Origin: Branchiostoma floridae
Lineage: Eukaryota; Chordata; Leptocardii; Amphioxiformes; Branchiostomatidae
Assembly: GCF_000003815.2 (NCBI RefSeq)
Contig: NC_049994.1
Location: 13,914,067-13,978,066 of the forward strand
DNA length: 64,000 nucleotides
Reading direction: 5' to 3'
The notes below the pieces were generated by a model, which searched no databases, was not told the origin of the DNA, and saw only the letters and a program-made list of their open reading frames with translations. Below are positions 28,701 to 34,699 of this stretch, piece after piece. The position numbers and the translations under genes were made by a program. Position 1 is the first letter of the stretch. Every line of letters starts with the position of its first letter.

Positions 28701-31050
28701 GTGTTGTTACCAGTGACCTTAAGGTAAGAGACATAGAAGTGCAGCTCCAGGAACAGAGAACAGTGTGCCAGGCTGCCCAGGTGGAGAGATTGATTTGTAA
28801 CTGAATATTGTTTACCTGGATGTCTAACCTTTATAAATACACCTTGTTGTGTTGTTACCAGTGACCTGAAGGTAAGAGACATAGAAGTGCAGCTGCAGGA
28901 ACAGAGAACAGTGTGCCAGGCTGCTCAGGTGGAGAGGGACAAACTGTTAGAGCTGGTGCAGGTGCTGCATAACAGGTAGGGTAGTCTACATCTACATCTA
29001 CATCTACATTCATATACCCTCAAATGGCCCCGCATGGGGCATCGTGGGGGGGGGGGGAGCTGAGGCTCCTGGGTTAGGGCCGGCAGGCCGCCTGCCTGGG
29101 ACAGAGGCACTCAACGTTAGGAGCACTTGCAACCGTGCCAGGCAGGGCATTCCACTCAGGAATGGTGTGTGGGAAAAATTAGTCATTCCATATCTGATGG
29201 AAACTGCCCTCTACCTTATATTTATTTATGACTAACTACCTTATCTACCATGCCCTCTAAACTAAACAAAATACTTAAGTCCCATACTTTAAATAGTATG
29301 GTGATTGTAAATAACTGTTAACTCTTTGTAAGTGTAGTTTTTAATCTTTGGACCGTGTCTGTTTTTATGGGCCATGGGCCTGATGCAAACAATCCATTCA
29401 TCCATGGTTCTCCCATCACTACGATGGATGAGCGTCTCTCATGTCTCTACTCCTCGTTGTAGATGTATGAAAAAGATTTATAGTGTTTTAAGATAATTAC
29501 CCTTTCATTTTGTCATGGGACTCACGTGCTAAATTGAGCATATTTGATAAATTAGTCAAATACATGTCTTACTAGACTGACCACATCTTTTTGAAATATA
29601 TGTAAAACATTAAAACCAGCAATATGTTCTTTTCTAGGTATTTCCTGTTGGATAACAAGTTCACACAGCATGAATATCTTATAAGCTAATTGAGGCCAAT
29701 TGTACAGATTTAGAAGTCAAGTAATAGAACTATGTATCTACACTGTACTTGTATGATAGTATGAGGATTGAATATGGACATGTTGTGTCCTTCCAGACTG
29801 GACGAGGCAGAACAAAAAGCAACAGAAGCCGACAGTCAGCTGACACAGCACAGACAGCGCAATGTACAGCTAGAGAAACAGCTAGGTCAGGGCTGATCTT
29901 ATTATTTTTATCATATTGTTCTCTTGAGTATTACATGTACCTGTGTATTAATTTATCATTGGACACTACTGGATCCTGTTTATACCAGACCATAGTATCT
30001 ACCCAAATACATTTACGGCCAGAAATTCTGTATCACTTGATGTTGGAATAAAACATACATAAGAGAGAGGGATCTCTTTTCCAACATTTGTCTATTGTAC
30101 TATACAAAAGTTTATTTTTTAACTGTTTGATGATACGTCAGTTTGTTTGTTTATTTCGATCTCCAATTAGAGTTACAATTATTATCATAACTCTATTCTT
30201 CCTGGAGTCGTCCATCAACATTACAAATTAAAACCATCAAATAACATAAAGTCAACAAAAGTACATGTATACTGTATGACATAAGAAAAACTGAAGTGAA
30301 CTGATTACAAAAATGTAACATAAACTCAGTAAACAGAAGTAATGAGGAGGGGTCAGAGGTCAAAGGCTATAACATAAGTAACAAAACATCAATCGTTGAA
30401 ACCATAAATAAAATAACCAAATGGGTGTAATTAACAAAGAAAATATCCACAACACAAGTCAATTATCTACATCATATCTACATACAAATTCGTCTACCAC
30501 CAATCCTGCAAGGGTTTGTTTGTGTTGATTTTTGTCCGGATCCAATTCACAATGTGTGTTTTGAAAATGGAAGGTGAGGTTGCTTTCATTTGTGGTGGGA
30601 AAGTGTTATATGACTTGGTGCATCTATACAAGAAGGTCCTTGTCAAGGCCGCAGTTCTTGGCTTAGGTAATCTTAAACCACCACTCAGTCATAATTTAGT
30701 ACCATGCTTCTTATTGCAGTAGATTGCTAGAGGCCAAGTGCAAATGATGATTGATTATTTTTTCTACAGGCAAAGCCAAGCTGGAAAACAAAGGTTCACC
30801 TAAGAAGGGAAGAACAGTTCGAGACTCAGTAGGCCAGGGAGACATCAAACCAGGCCCAGAAGACATAGAAGAGATGGAGGTACAACTCTCCATCCAACAA
30901 GACGAGAACGAGGCCCTTAAAGCGGCTCTGCAGAGCACCCTTAAGGCTAAGGAAGAAGACCTGAAGTTTTACAGAACAATCATGGACCAAACCAAGCAGA
31001 TTTTCTTGCAAGGTCTTAGAGAACACAGACAGAGAGGGGCAACTTCTTAA
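7604..31050 (+). CDS. CCDC13: Coiled-coil domain-containing protein 13, 15 coding exons, 721 aa
   Basis: CCDC13 is a largely coiled-coil protein reported at centriolar satellites and needed for cilium formation. Coding parts read here: 7604-7780, 8489-8563, 10233-10338, 10712-10857, 11634-11723, 12630-12746, 16066-16170, 16725-16889, 17352-17528, 18200-18400, 19266-19504, 26297-26380, 28862-28975, 29797-29885, 30770-31050. All introns are GT-AG, all phases agree, and the sum is 2166 nt; human CCDC13 is 715 aa. Conserved blocks include [17 protein letters not shown] (exon 4), [12 protein letters not shown] (exon 5), [20 protein letters not shown] (exon 8), [30 protein letters not shown] (exon 10) and the C-terminal [21 protein letters not shown]. 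Helical heptad-rich sequence covers most of the length. A disordered proline/serine linker (about 464-560) interrupts it. The gene looks intact despite many partial exon copies beside it. Confidence 0.93.
7960..7995 (+). pseudogene. Partial downstream copy of the CCDC13 exon 2 end, potentially spliceable
   Basis: 36 nt preceded by an AG (ccaatccag) and followed by gtacag repeat the last 12 codons of exon 2, with only a Val to Met change ([12 protein letters not shown]). It is in phase 0, so inclusion would be in frame. It is more likely duplication debris than a used exon, but it is intact. Confidence 0.7.
8489..8563 (+). CDS. CCDC13: CCDC13 exon 3 (residues 60-84)
   Basis: 75 nt between ttttctcag and AGA|gtaagt, phase 0 to 0. 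It encodes [20 protein letters not shown] and a short further helix. Confidence 0.85.
9294..9606 (+). mobile_element. Truncated retroelement 3' end, Penelope-like by form
   Basis: The segment is flanked by a perfect 10-bp direct repeat CCAGCTATCA (9284-9293 and 9607-9616). Its 3' part (about 9474-9606) carries GTCTGACCGTTTCCAAA and CAGTTGCTTGAGTAAC. The same family appears at 37408-37525 (plus), 18587-18660 (minus) and 28806-28837. Its 5' end is an inverted copy of the internal stretch ending TTGAGTAACTATTGTTT. Inverted 5' pieces and variable target duplications are seen in Penelope-like elements; the class is inferred. Confidence 0.55.
9863..10202. mobile_element. MITE with CAGGGTGGGACAAG ends and repeated GGGCAAGT motif
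   Basis: The terminal inverted repeat is CAGGGTGGGACAAG on the left and CTTGTCCAACCCTG on the right. Inside, a short motif (ATCGGGCAAGT or its complement) recurs at least four times. The form resembles hAT-type MITEs. No clear target duplication was found. Confidence 0.65.
10233..10338 (+). CDS. CCDC13: CCDC13 exon 4 (residues 85-119)
   Basis: 106 nt after ctgtgtacag, phase 0 to 1. It carries [19 protein letters not shown], one of the best conserved CCDC13 blocks. Confidence 0.93.
10712..10857 (+). CDS. CCDC13: CCDC13 exon 5 (residues 120-168)
   Basis: 146 nt after ctgtttgtag, phase 1 to 0. It encodes [20 protein letters not shown] and further coiled coil up to VQDLEKQ, matching the human protein closely. 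Confidence 0.93.
11377..11655 (+). repeat. Tandem duplication of the exon 6 acceptor region
   Basis: Copy A (about 11377-11484) and copy B (about 11532-11655) share the branch/polypyrimidine tract, the acceptor CCCACCCCAG and the first exon bases TTGAAGGC. The acceptor AGs are 163 bp apart. Copy A loses exon similarity after about 10 nt and reaches a stop. Copy B is the real exon 6 border. Confidence 0.85.
11634..11723 (+). CDS. CCDC13: CCDC13 exon 6 (residues 169-198)
   Basis: 90 nt between ccaccccag and GAAAAG|gtacag, phase 0 to 0. It encodes an alanine-rich helix ([16 protein letters not shown]) and a more variable linker. Confidence 0.9.
11906..12320 (+). repeat. Local duplication in intron 6
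   Basis: About 120 bp at 11938-12055 recurs at 12196-12310 (GATACCAGTTA, ATGTGTAGAAGGCTGGGG, ACACTACTACAT). A copy of the exon 6 donor flank GGTACAGTTTGAAACATG (11723 onward) also recurs at 12063. Between the copies lies a tRNA-like sequence. Confidence 0.75.
12123..12196 (-). repeat. Degenerate tRNA-derived sequence (Met-like, CAT in anticodon position)
   Basis: On the minus strand an A-box-like GTGGTGCAATTGGCAGGGTG and a B-box-like GGGTTCGATC flank GAGTCATAACCC. The end segments pair (TTGTGG with CCACAA), but the anticodon stem does not. It is therefore a tRNA pseudogene or SINE head rather than a working gene. Confidence 0.5.
12630..12746 (+). CDS. CCDC13: CCDC13 exon 7 (residues 199-237)
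   Basis: 117 nt after catgtacag, phase 0 to 0. It encodes [20 protein letters not shown] and a further helix with [10 protein letters not shown], aligning with LRMAQK in vertebrates. Confidence 0.92.
13850..14850 (+). repeat. Three-copy degenerate tandem repeat in intron 7
   Basis: Units at about 13866, 14387 and 14773 share TTTACAGTA..(C)TGAATGCCAAGGTT followed by a GATGTCTG-like stretch. Allowing for the 345-bp MITE in the first copy, the spacing is uneven, so the copies are old. Confidence 0.6.
13920..14264. mobile_element. MITE with CAGGGCTGGAAA ends and repeated GTGCAGGT motif
   Basis: The ends are CAGGGCTGGAAA and TTTCGAGCCCTG, with AATAT directly repeated on both sides (13915-13919 and 14265-14269). 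The interior holds at least six GCAGGT/ACCTGC motifs in both orientations, placed near the two ends like transposase-binding sites. Confidence 0.75.
15385..16030 (+). mobile_element. 5'-truncated non-LTR retrotransposon carrying a PD-(D/E)XK-like nuclease domain
   Basis: The open frame (clear from about 15390 to TGA 16018-16020) reads [16 protein letters not shown] and then [24 protein letters not shown], followed by [17 protein letters not shown]-(12)-E-LTVPFE with a later K..KY..L resembles the restriction-like endonuclease at the C-terminus of R2/R4-type retrotransposons. There is no reverse transcriptase part, as expected for 5' truncation. AATAAA overlaps the stop. The ORF is undamaged over about 210 codons, suggesting a fairly recent insertion. 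The clade is uncertain. Confidence 0.65.
16066..16170 (+). CDS. CCDC13: CCDC13 exon 8 (residues 238-272)
   Basis: 105 nt after ctgccccag, phase 0 to 0. [16 protein letters not shown] and [13 protein letters not shown] closely match the vertebrate protein. Confidence 0.94.
16725..16889 (+). CDS. CCDC13: CCDC13 exon 9 (residues 273-327)
   Basis: 165 nt after ttatgcag, phase 0 to 0. It starts [13 protein letters not shown] and ends with a charged helix [16 protein letters not shown]. Confidence 0.92.
17352..17528 (+). CDS. CCDC13: CCDC13 exon 10 (residues 328-386)
   Basis: 177 nt after gtatttctag, phase 0 to 0. It contains [19 protein letters not shown] and [13 protein letters not shown], strongly conserved in the family. 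Confidence 0.94.
17700..18095 (+). repeat. Minisatellite in CCDC13 intron 10
   Basis: About eight units of 45-60 bp built around CCTGTCCTTGGTGCTGAACA, ACTATCCACACACA and GGTAAACATG, with a C run and CA repeat near 17980-18005. The same unit appears inverted at 666-800. Confidence 0.8.
18200..18400 (+). CDS. CCDC13: CCDC13 exon 11 (residues 387-453)
   Basis: 201 nt after tccttgcag, phase 0 to 0. It is glutamine-rich ([13 protein letters not shown]), then [20 protein letters not shown], which aligns with VAQLQAMVAEREAKVRQLE in human CCDC13. Confidence 0.92.
18397..18960 (+). repeat. Tandem copies of the exon 11 donor flank
   Basis: The stretch GTGAGCACTACCACCTACTG and the next 30 bp recur at 18511 (GTGAGTACTGCCACCTACTG), 110 bp later. 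More diverged parts follow at about 18669 and 18790-18950 (CTGCAGTAAGATAC, AAGTAAGGAAAGCCAAA). The second copy's donor is closer to consensus than the real one. A minus-strand fragment of the retroelement seen at 9294-9606 lies between copies (18587-18660). Confidence 0.75.
19266..19504 (+). CDS. CCDC13: CCDC13 exon 12 (residues 454-533), proline/serine linker with 14-aa repeat
   Basis: 239 nt after ccccttcag, phase 0 to 2, donor AACCA|gtgagt. It holds two perfect copies of [14 protein letters not shown] (19314-19355 and 19356-19397) and a third start RPPS. The region is low-complexity and probably disordered, corresponding to the variable linker of CCDC13. Missing the donor would give a stop immediately (CAG TGA). 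Confidence 0.85.
20820..22110 (-). repeat. Duplicated minus-strand exon-like blocks
   Basis: A block at about 20820-21240 is repeated at about 21262-21700, each with a TACATATAAAATC stretch and a CTTCTGT..GATG(T)TGTGTG(T)AGCTCC-like part. On the minus strand an acceptor-like tct-rich tract ending ATCCCAACAG (about 21763) precedes codons for [21 protein letters not shown] second tract ending ATCCATTTACAG (about 22035) precedes a diverged copy ([14 protein letters not shown]). AATAAA on the minus strand lies near 20870. The blocks may be exons of a nested antisense gene or of a retroelement; the protein is not recognised. Confidence 0.4.
21434..21463 (+). repeat. (GGTA)n microsatellite
   Basis: About seven tandem AGGT units. 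Confidence 0.9.
22505..23152 (-). CDS. SGNH-hydrolase-like ORF, probably of a retrotransposon, antisense within CCDC13
   Basis: A 215-codon open frame contains [17 protein letters not shown], then [11 protein letters not shown] (the G-x-N-D block of SGNH/GDSL hydrolases), then [15 protein letters not shown]. The spacing fits the SGNH fold. The usual GDS nucleophile block is replaced by [11 protein letters not shown], and the C-terminal D-x-x-H block is not clear. Such domains occur in ORFs of several animal retrotransposons (CR1-like LINEs, Ngaro/DIRS). I see no reverse transcriptase next to it, so it is a relic or a domesticated single-exon ORF. Confidence 0.5.
   Translation of the reverse strand: MLYLVTNLSFHGYFNYQHCHNLPDNLFFIPTEVICSASYYDSLRRVICPNFWVSNVDIQFHGVPGCTIPKYYASVLPILQQTSPHIVYVELGHNDIILCRRQWAPETIARDLVALAPKISEIHSVRQAILVEPNMLDFHSRIHDFRTEFRPLVDATPSVHRWYHAKLWQKNPNYFIYERYISEPFSSNCSQLKACFVNFFFNCFNRQLASHLVYF
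24186..24493. mobile_element. MITE with TGTTACGGTCACATTTCC ends and TAA target duplication (Harbinger-like)
   Basis: Perfect 18-bp terminal inverted repeats, TAA on both sides (24183-24185 and 24494-24496), 308 bp. A 3-bp TAA/TTA duplication is characteristic of PIF/Harbinger. An internal imperfect copy of the end (TTTTACGGTAACAGTTCC) lies near 24250. Confidence 0.8.
25335..25445 (+). mobile_element. LINE fragment, reverse transcriptase C-terminal region
   Basis: The frame reads [22 protein letters not shown] and RKDRRLW, matching the VEDExHFLLxCPxY block seen near the C-terminus of many LINE ORF2 proteins. Confidence 0.55.
25610..25800 (+). mobile_element. LINE fragment, terminal zinc-knuckle and 3' UTR
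   Basis: The frame encodes [20 protein letters not shown] plus Cys, a C2H2-like motif found at the end of jockey/CR1-like ORF2 proteins. It is followed by a 3' UTR with TTGCCATGGTCAATATTGACC, shared with 4006-4062. Confidence 0.6.
26297..26380 (+). CDS. CCDC13: CCDC13 exon 13 (residues 533-561)
   Basis: 84 nt after ttgacag, phase 2 to 2. The joined frame reads [19 protein letters not shown] and on to RPATDR. The linker is variable, so support comes from splice sites and phase. Confidence 0.75.
27334..27412 (+). repeat. Degenerate type II tRNA-like sequence (Ser/Leu-like)
   Basis: ATGGCCGAACGGTTTGCACG resembles the D-arm of Ser/Leu tRNAs. A long variable arm (GCTGCCCGGGTTCGGC) and a T-arm GCGGGTTCGAATCCCGGG follow. 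The acceptor stem does not close well. It is a tRNA pseudogene or SINE head inside the Harbinger-like element. Confidence 0.5.
27453..27520 (-). pseudogene. Retroposed tRNA-Glu (CTC) with 3' CCA, flanked by 30-bp direct repeats
   Basis: The minus strand reads from TGGTCTAGTGGTTAGGATTT through GGCGCTCTCACCGCC (anticodon CTC) to CCCGGGTTCGATTCCCGG and TGTGGGAACCA. It matches animal tRNA-Glu-CTC from the D-arm to the 3' end. The first 7 nt of the acceptor stem are missing, and CCA follows the discriminator base. CCA is added after transcription in animals, so the copy came from a mature tRNA. Perfect 30-bp direct repeats flank it (27423-27452 and 27521-27550). It cannot fold a normal acceptor stem and is not a working gene. 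Confidence 0.85.
28690..28935 (+). repeat. Tandem duplication containing CCDC13 exon 14
   Basis: The first copy (28690-28787) and second copy (28838-28935) share acceptor ACCTTGTTGTGTTGTTACCAG and about 70 nt of exon. The period is 148 bp. Confidence 0.9.
28714..28801 (+). pseudogene. Truncated first copy of CCDC13 exon 14
   Basis: It starts after a good acceptor (gttaccag) and is in frame through QAAQVER. It then runs into LIC-N-stop because it joins a retroelement tail (TTTACCTGGATGTCTAACC, 28812-28830). Including it would end the protein at about residue 590. Confidence 0.85.
28862..28975 (+). CDS. CCDC13: CCDC13 exon 14 (residues 561-599)
   Basis: 114 nt after gttaccag, phase 2 to 2. 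It reads [20 protein letters not shown] then [19 protein letters not shown], aligning with human QAAEVERDRLTEFVTVLQKR. This second copy is the functional one because it alone has a donor (AACAG|gtaggg). Confidence 0.9.
28976..29796 (+). other. CCDC13 intron 14
   Basis: An 821-bp intron. It begins with a CATCTA microsatellite (28985-29009), a G run (29045-29057) and a GC-rich imperfect palindrome (about 29075-29100). The rest is anonymous. Confidence 0.6.
29797..29885 (+). CDS. CCDC13: CCDC13 exon 15 (residues 599-628)
   Basis: 89 nt after gtccttccag, phase 2 to 1. It encodes [20 protein letters not shown] and NVQLEKQL, matching the family's VEESNSKLLESERKL..VVLEQHL region. Confidence 0.9.
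30141..30720 (-). mobile_element. 5'-truncated LINE 3' end in CCDC13 intron 15
   Basis: On the minus strand an end-of-ORF2 peptide [20 protein letters not shown] continues to NWIRTKIN and stops after LQDWW at about 30500. An AT-rich 3' UTR follows, ending AATAAACAAACAAAC (30141-30156 on the plus strand as GTTTGTTTGTTTATT). The tail of AAAC units is typical of some LINE 3' ends. Confidence 0.7.
30770..31050 (+). CDS. CCDC13: CCDC13 exon 16 (residues 629-721 and stop)
   Basis: 281 nt after tttctacag, phase 1. A basic linker (KGSPKKGRT) precedes the conserved final coiled coil [20 protein letters not shown] and [20 protein letters not shown]. It stops at TAA 31048-31050, five residues from where human CCDC13 ends. 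Confidence 0.95.
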
Positions 31051-31200
31051 AACCTTCAAATAGGTGTAGCAGGATGGAGTGTACCCCTGACCAGAATTTA
31101 GAGAACACAGACAAAGAGGGGCAACATCTTAAAACAAACAAAACAAACCTTCAAAGAAGATATATTGTGTAGAAGGCTTGGAGTGTACTCCTGACTAGAA
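31016..31200 (+). repeat. Tandem copy of the CCDC13 C-terminus in its 3' UTR
   Basis: The bases encoding the last residues and stop (31016-31054, TTAGAGAACACAGACAGAGA...) recur 82 bp later (31098-31135). A second block (GGAGTGTACCCCTGACCAGA) recurs at about 31178-31200. Confidence 0.8.
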
Positions 31201-32390
31201 TGAACCCAGGTATATGCTAGCCAGGGGTATCTTCTAGCCTGTTATGCCTGTACTACTTGTTCACTTGACTGTATACTTTCTCACACAGGGAAAGAATCAC
31301 ACATACGCACGTGTACTGAACAGAAACAGTGTATATTCAGTTTGAGTCCCTACTTCCAGACTAACCTTGTATAAACGTAAGGACTGCCCTGCATATGTGT
31401 ACTGAACAGTGGTAGGAAAACTACTTCTAAGAGCTCAATTCACAAAAGACAGTTGTTTATAACTGAGTCACATTGTTTTGAAGTAATATGGATTGCTTTG
31501 TAGGATAAACATATATGTGCAAAAGTTGATGTATATTTTTTTGGAAAATGTCTATGAATATGTTTTTTCTTCCACAAAGTAGTTATTGGTGACTTAAGGC
31601 CAGATTTTGTGAGCTCAGCAGACATGTTGTCTGTGAAGTTAGCACTGGAAACTGGAAATAGATAACATAAAGAGAATTCAAGCTGCGCAGCACATGTACG
31701 TCTATTTGGAGCACTGACTATTACAAAAGCCTGTAGTGCATTGTGGTAAGAAATAAGCCTCTACCAGGCTCCCAAGGCCGCTGGAAAAATAGTACAGATT
31801 GGCCAAATAGACAGAAAACACACAAGAGGAGTTGGTTGGCCAAGGAATACAGGTCGCAAACTGCACTCCTCGACCAACCAACTCCTCTGGTGTGTTTTCT
31901 GCCTATTTGGTCAATTTCTACTATTTTTCCAGCGACCTTGGAAGCCTGGTAGAGGCTACTAAGAAATATGTTCCCATGACAACAGCAATGTCTTGACTTC
32001 AGTTATACGCGAAGCACTATTTGAAATATTATGAGCCTTGATGTGACCTAGCTAGGAAATTGGAAGCTGCTGCTATTACAGATAGGTTTGGTGAAAATGT
32101 TTTATGACTAGACAATCTATGTATGTAGACAACAGGTTTACATGGTTAGTGAACACTCTAAACTCAGAAAAACATAGTACATGTACTTCACCACAAGGTA
32201 CTGTTATCAATACATGTGCTGTATTGCGTGGAGGTTTTTGACCAGGTATGCATCATAAGAAATATATAGAATACTACTGCATTCCGCACAATGTCAGTCA
32301 TGTCAAAAAAAGGAAGGAATTGCATGTCTCACATGTTGTAAATTTTGTGTAATACATAGCAAAGTAAATAAATATATTGATGAGAACTTA
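31051..32390 (+). other. CCDC13: Probable CCDC13 3' UTR and downstream flank
   Basis: No ORF of interest. It includes a foldback element (31756-31959). AATAAA at 32367-32372 is a possible poly(A) signal, which would give a 1.3-kb 3' UTR; nearer cleavage signals were not obvious. Confidence 0.4.
31756..31959. mobile_element. Foldback MITE with 9-bp target duplication
   Basis: Arms of about 90 bp (left about 31756-31847, right about 31868-31959) are near-perfect complements (AGCCTCTACCAGGCT, CGCTGGAAAAATAGTA, GAGGAGTTGGTTGG). TAAGAAATA flanks both sides (31747-31755 and 31960-31968). Confidence 0.88.
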
Positions 32391-32810
32391 TGAGGCACTC
32401 CTTTCTTAATTAAATTTTTTGTATTAATGAAGGTCTTACCAAATATGTATATTGTAGATGTTTCATACAGATACCGCAATAACTCGCACTGATTTGTTTA
32501 ATAATATTTTTGAATATGTACACAATTGCACTCGATGATTACAAGCTTACATTCAGTACTTACCCACTGACTGTTTTGCAGGACTGAGAGTGCATGTATA
32601 GTAATTGTGCAATTCACATGCATTGTAGTCAGGCGGAATACGTACATAACTGAAGTAAGATTGGTACATCAAAACGACCAGAAACGCACATATTTGAAAG
32701 GAAAATATGGATATATTTTTAAAGTTTATTTCACCCCGCCCCCAAGGGAATTAACACGAACCACACATACGTATATAGCTTCCCCAAGTACCTACATGCA
32801 GTTTCCTCAG

Positions 32811-32908
32811 TTTACACTGATGAGAATGTCAAACCAAAGACCGTCAGCGTCGCAGTCGAGCACACTATACTGGAAACACTAGAGAGCGACACAGGAGCTG
32901 AATCACAG
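32811..32908 (+). CDS. Candidate exon of an unrecognised gene
   Basis: 98 nt between AGTTTCCTCAG and GAATCACAG|gtgagc, open in one frame (YTDENVKPKTVSVAVEHTIL then ETLESDTGAESQ), entering with two bases and leaving in phase 0. It could be a 5' UTR exon instead, since no ATG opens this frame. The product is not recognised. Its phase fits the next candidate at 39830. Confidence 0.35.
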
Positions 32909-33540
32909 GTGAGCGAATATTTGCATGGAATTTTTTGTTTCATTTTTCAACATTTCTTGGACATCAATTCTTGTTCACAGAAGTTGAACTTACCATAATG
33001 TCAAGTCTGAAAATTCCGCGAGGCACCTTAACAGTGCCACATAAACGGTATTATTAGGGCCTCCTCTAGAATGTCTTGAGCACTTGGATATCAAAAGTGT
33101 ACCGACCTCTGGAACTAATTCTACATCATTGCATTTTAGAAAACTTTTTTATGTGGTAGCATTAGGGTACCAGGCGTATTTATGAGAGTTGGTGTTACTG
33201 TATACGATACAAGGATCAGGCTCTGTTTATGTTTCAAAGAAATACCTAGCTAACAGTATTCATTAAGGAGTAAACGGTCCGTGCTTTTCTGTTAAAGTTT
33301 TATGATGACAAGTATACTGTTGTTTGTTTTCCTAAATTGTATTAATTCTGATTTATCTCCACATGCTCTTTGTCTTTTGTTAGTGGTGACTCGTAACTAA
33401 GCAACTTCCTTGAGTAGGTCGCCACCATGTCTCCCCAGTAAAAGTTGAACCATCGTTACTGGTCTTCAGGCGCAGTTACGGTTGCTTTATGTTGAATTGT
33501 CCTACCAGTACTTCTATGGTAATCTGGTAATCATCAGTAA

Positions 33541-34040
33541 CTGGGGTCGTGCGGCTTACGTGCATGGTGTTTGACCCAAAAGCCAGAGGTCCTAGCTTCA
33601 AATCCTGTCATTAACCGTCTTCTGGTCTTAGAAAAGGCACTCTACACGACTTTCCTCACTTCACCCAGGTGTAAAAAACGAGGACTTGACTTCGGCTGGG
33701 GACATTAAAGAAGTTAAAGGCTAATCTCCAAGCAGATTCCTCCGGTGGCATAAAACAGTAACATAAGCTGGGGAAGGACTTCAGCCGGCAGAGGGGTAAA
33801 ATTGGCCACCGCGGAATCTGCCACAGAACGGAACGGGTCAAAGGCAATTATCAGGCAATCAAACTGCGTTAGGAAGAAGGTGGCCAATTTTACCCCTCTG
33901 TCGGCTGAAGTCCTTCCCCAGCTTATGTTCCTGTTTTATGCCACCGGAGGAATCTGCTTGGAGATTAGTTAAAGGCATAGTCCTTGACACACGGTATAAA
34001 CAACCCACTGCCCCCACAACCACAAAAAGGCGACTAGACT
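33541..34040 (+). mobile_element. tRNA-derived SINE interrupted by a foldback element
   Basis: A tRNA-like head with B-box-like TAGCTTCAAATCCTG (about 33590-33605) is followed by a SINE body with AAAAGGCACTCTACACGACT and CTTCACCCAGGTGT. The element 33721-33968 splits it. Confidence 0.6.
33721..33968. mobile_element. Foldback MITE nested in a SINE
   Basis: 90-bp arms (33721-33810 and 33879-33968) match with about two mismatches (CTAATCTCCAAGCAGATTCC ... GGTAAAATTGGCCACC). TTAAAGG is repeated at both sides (33714-33720 and 33969-33975), possibly as a 9-bp AGTTAAAGG if two arm bases are counted. Confidence 0.88.
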
Positions 34041-34341
34041 ACCTTTACCACTAACAAATGGGGTCCTCGTACACATGTGTTTGACTAGATGTCCAATTTA
34101 GTTATGCAGTCTAATAGCTTTGACGTAACATAAACCAGCACACTAGGAGCTGCCTGCATTTCAGGACAATTAGTGACCAATCAACGTGCGGAAGAACCCC
34201 CCCACGCTCAAAGGTCCACTTATTTCACACTCAAAGGTCCACTTTTTCATGTCCAAGATTTATATTTCAAAGGCATGACTCACATTTGCATTTTTCACTG
34301 CTAGACATTTCATTGAATCTTAGTGATTCTAACAGCAAATC

Positions 34342-34690
34342 TTGCCCCAGAACAGACAGGAAATAGCGTTTCAGAGGGTCCAGATTTCAAAATTTCCCCG
34401 GACCTCCATTGCAACGCCTCACGCCTTTGGTGTCGGACATGGTGAAAATATGTTGGGGGAGTCGGCCTTAAAGATTTATGCCAAAAGCCTTCTGTATTTT
34501 TATAGAAATTCCATTAAACTTAGCCAGCGAGTTTTGCCCGTCAAAATGCAGGAAATTGCATTCAGAGGGTCAAGATTCCAATTTTTCCGGGGGAGCATGC
34601 CCCCGAACCCCCCTTCGGCGTGAGTCTCGCGCCTGCGGCGCTCGGTGGTCCCACTAGTACTAAAAAGAACCCCCCCCCAACCAAAATCCT
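34342..34690 (-). repeat. Element related to the interior of the 26673-28488 element
   Basis: The complement contains the same phrases (CCCTCTGAAACGCTATTTCC, GAATCTTGACCCTCTGAA) twice, at 34357-34400 and 34550-34580. A block ending AACCAAAATCCTGGCTACGG resembles the edge of a DNA transposon. It appears to be a separate, degraded family member. Confidence 0.55.
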
Positions 34691-34699
34691 GGCTACGGG

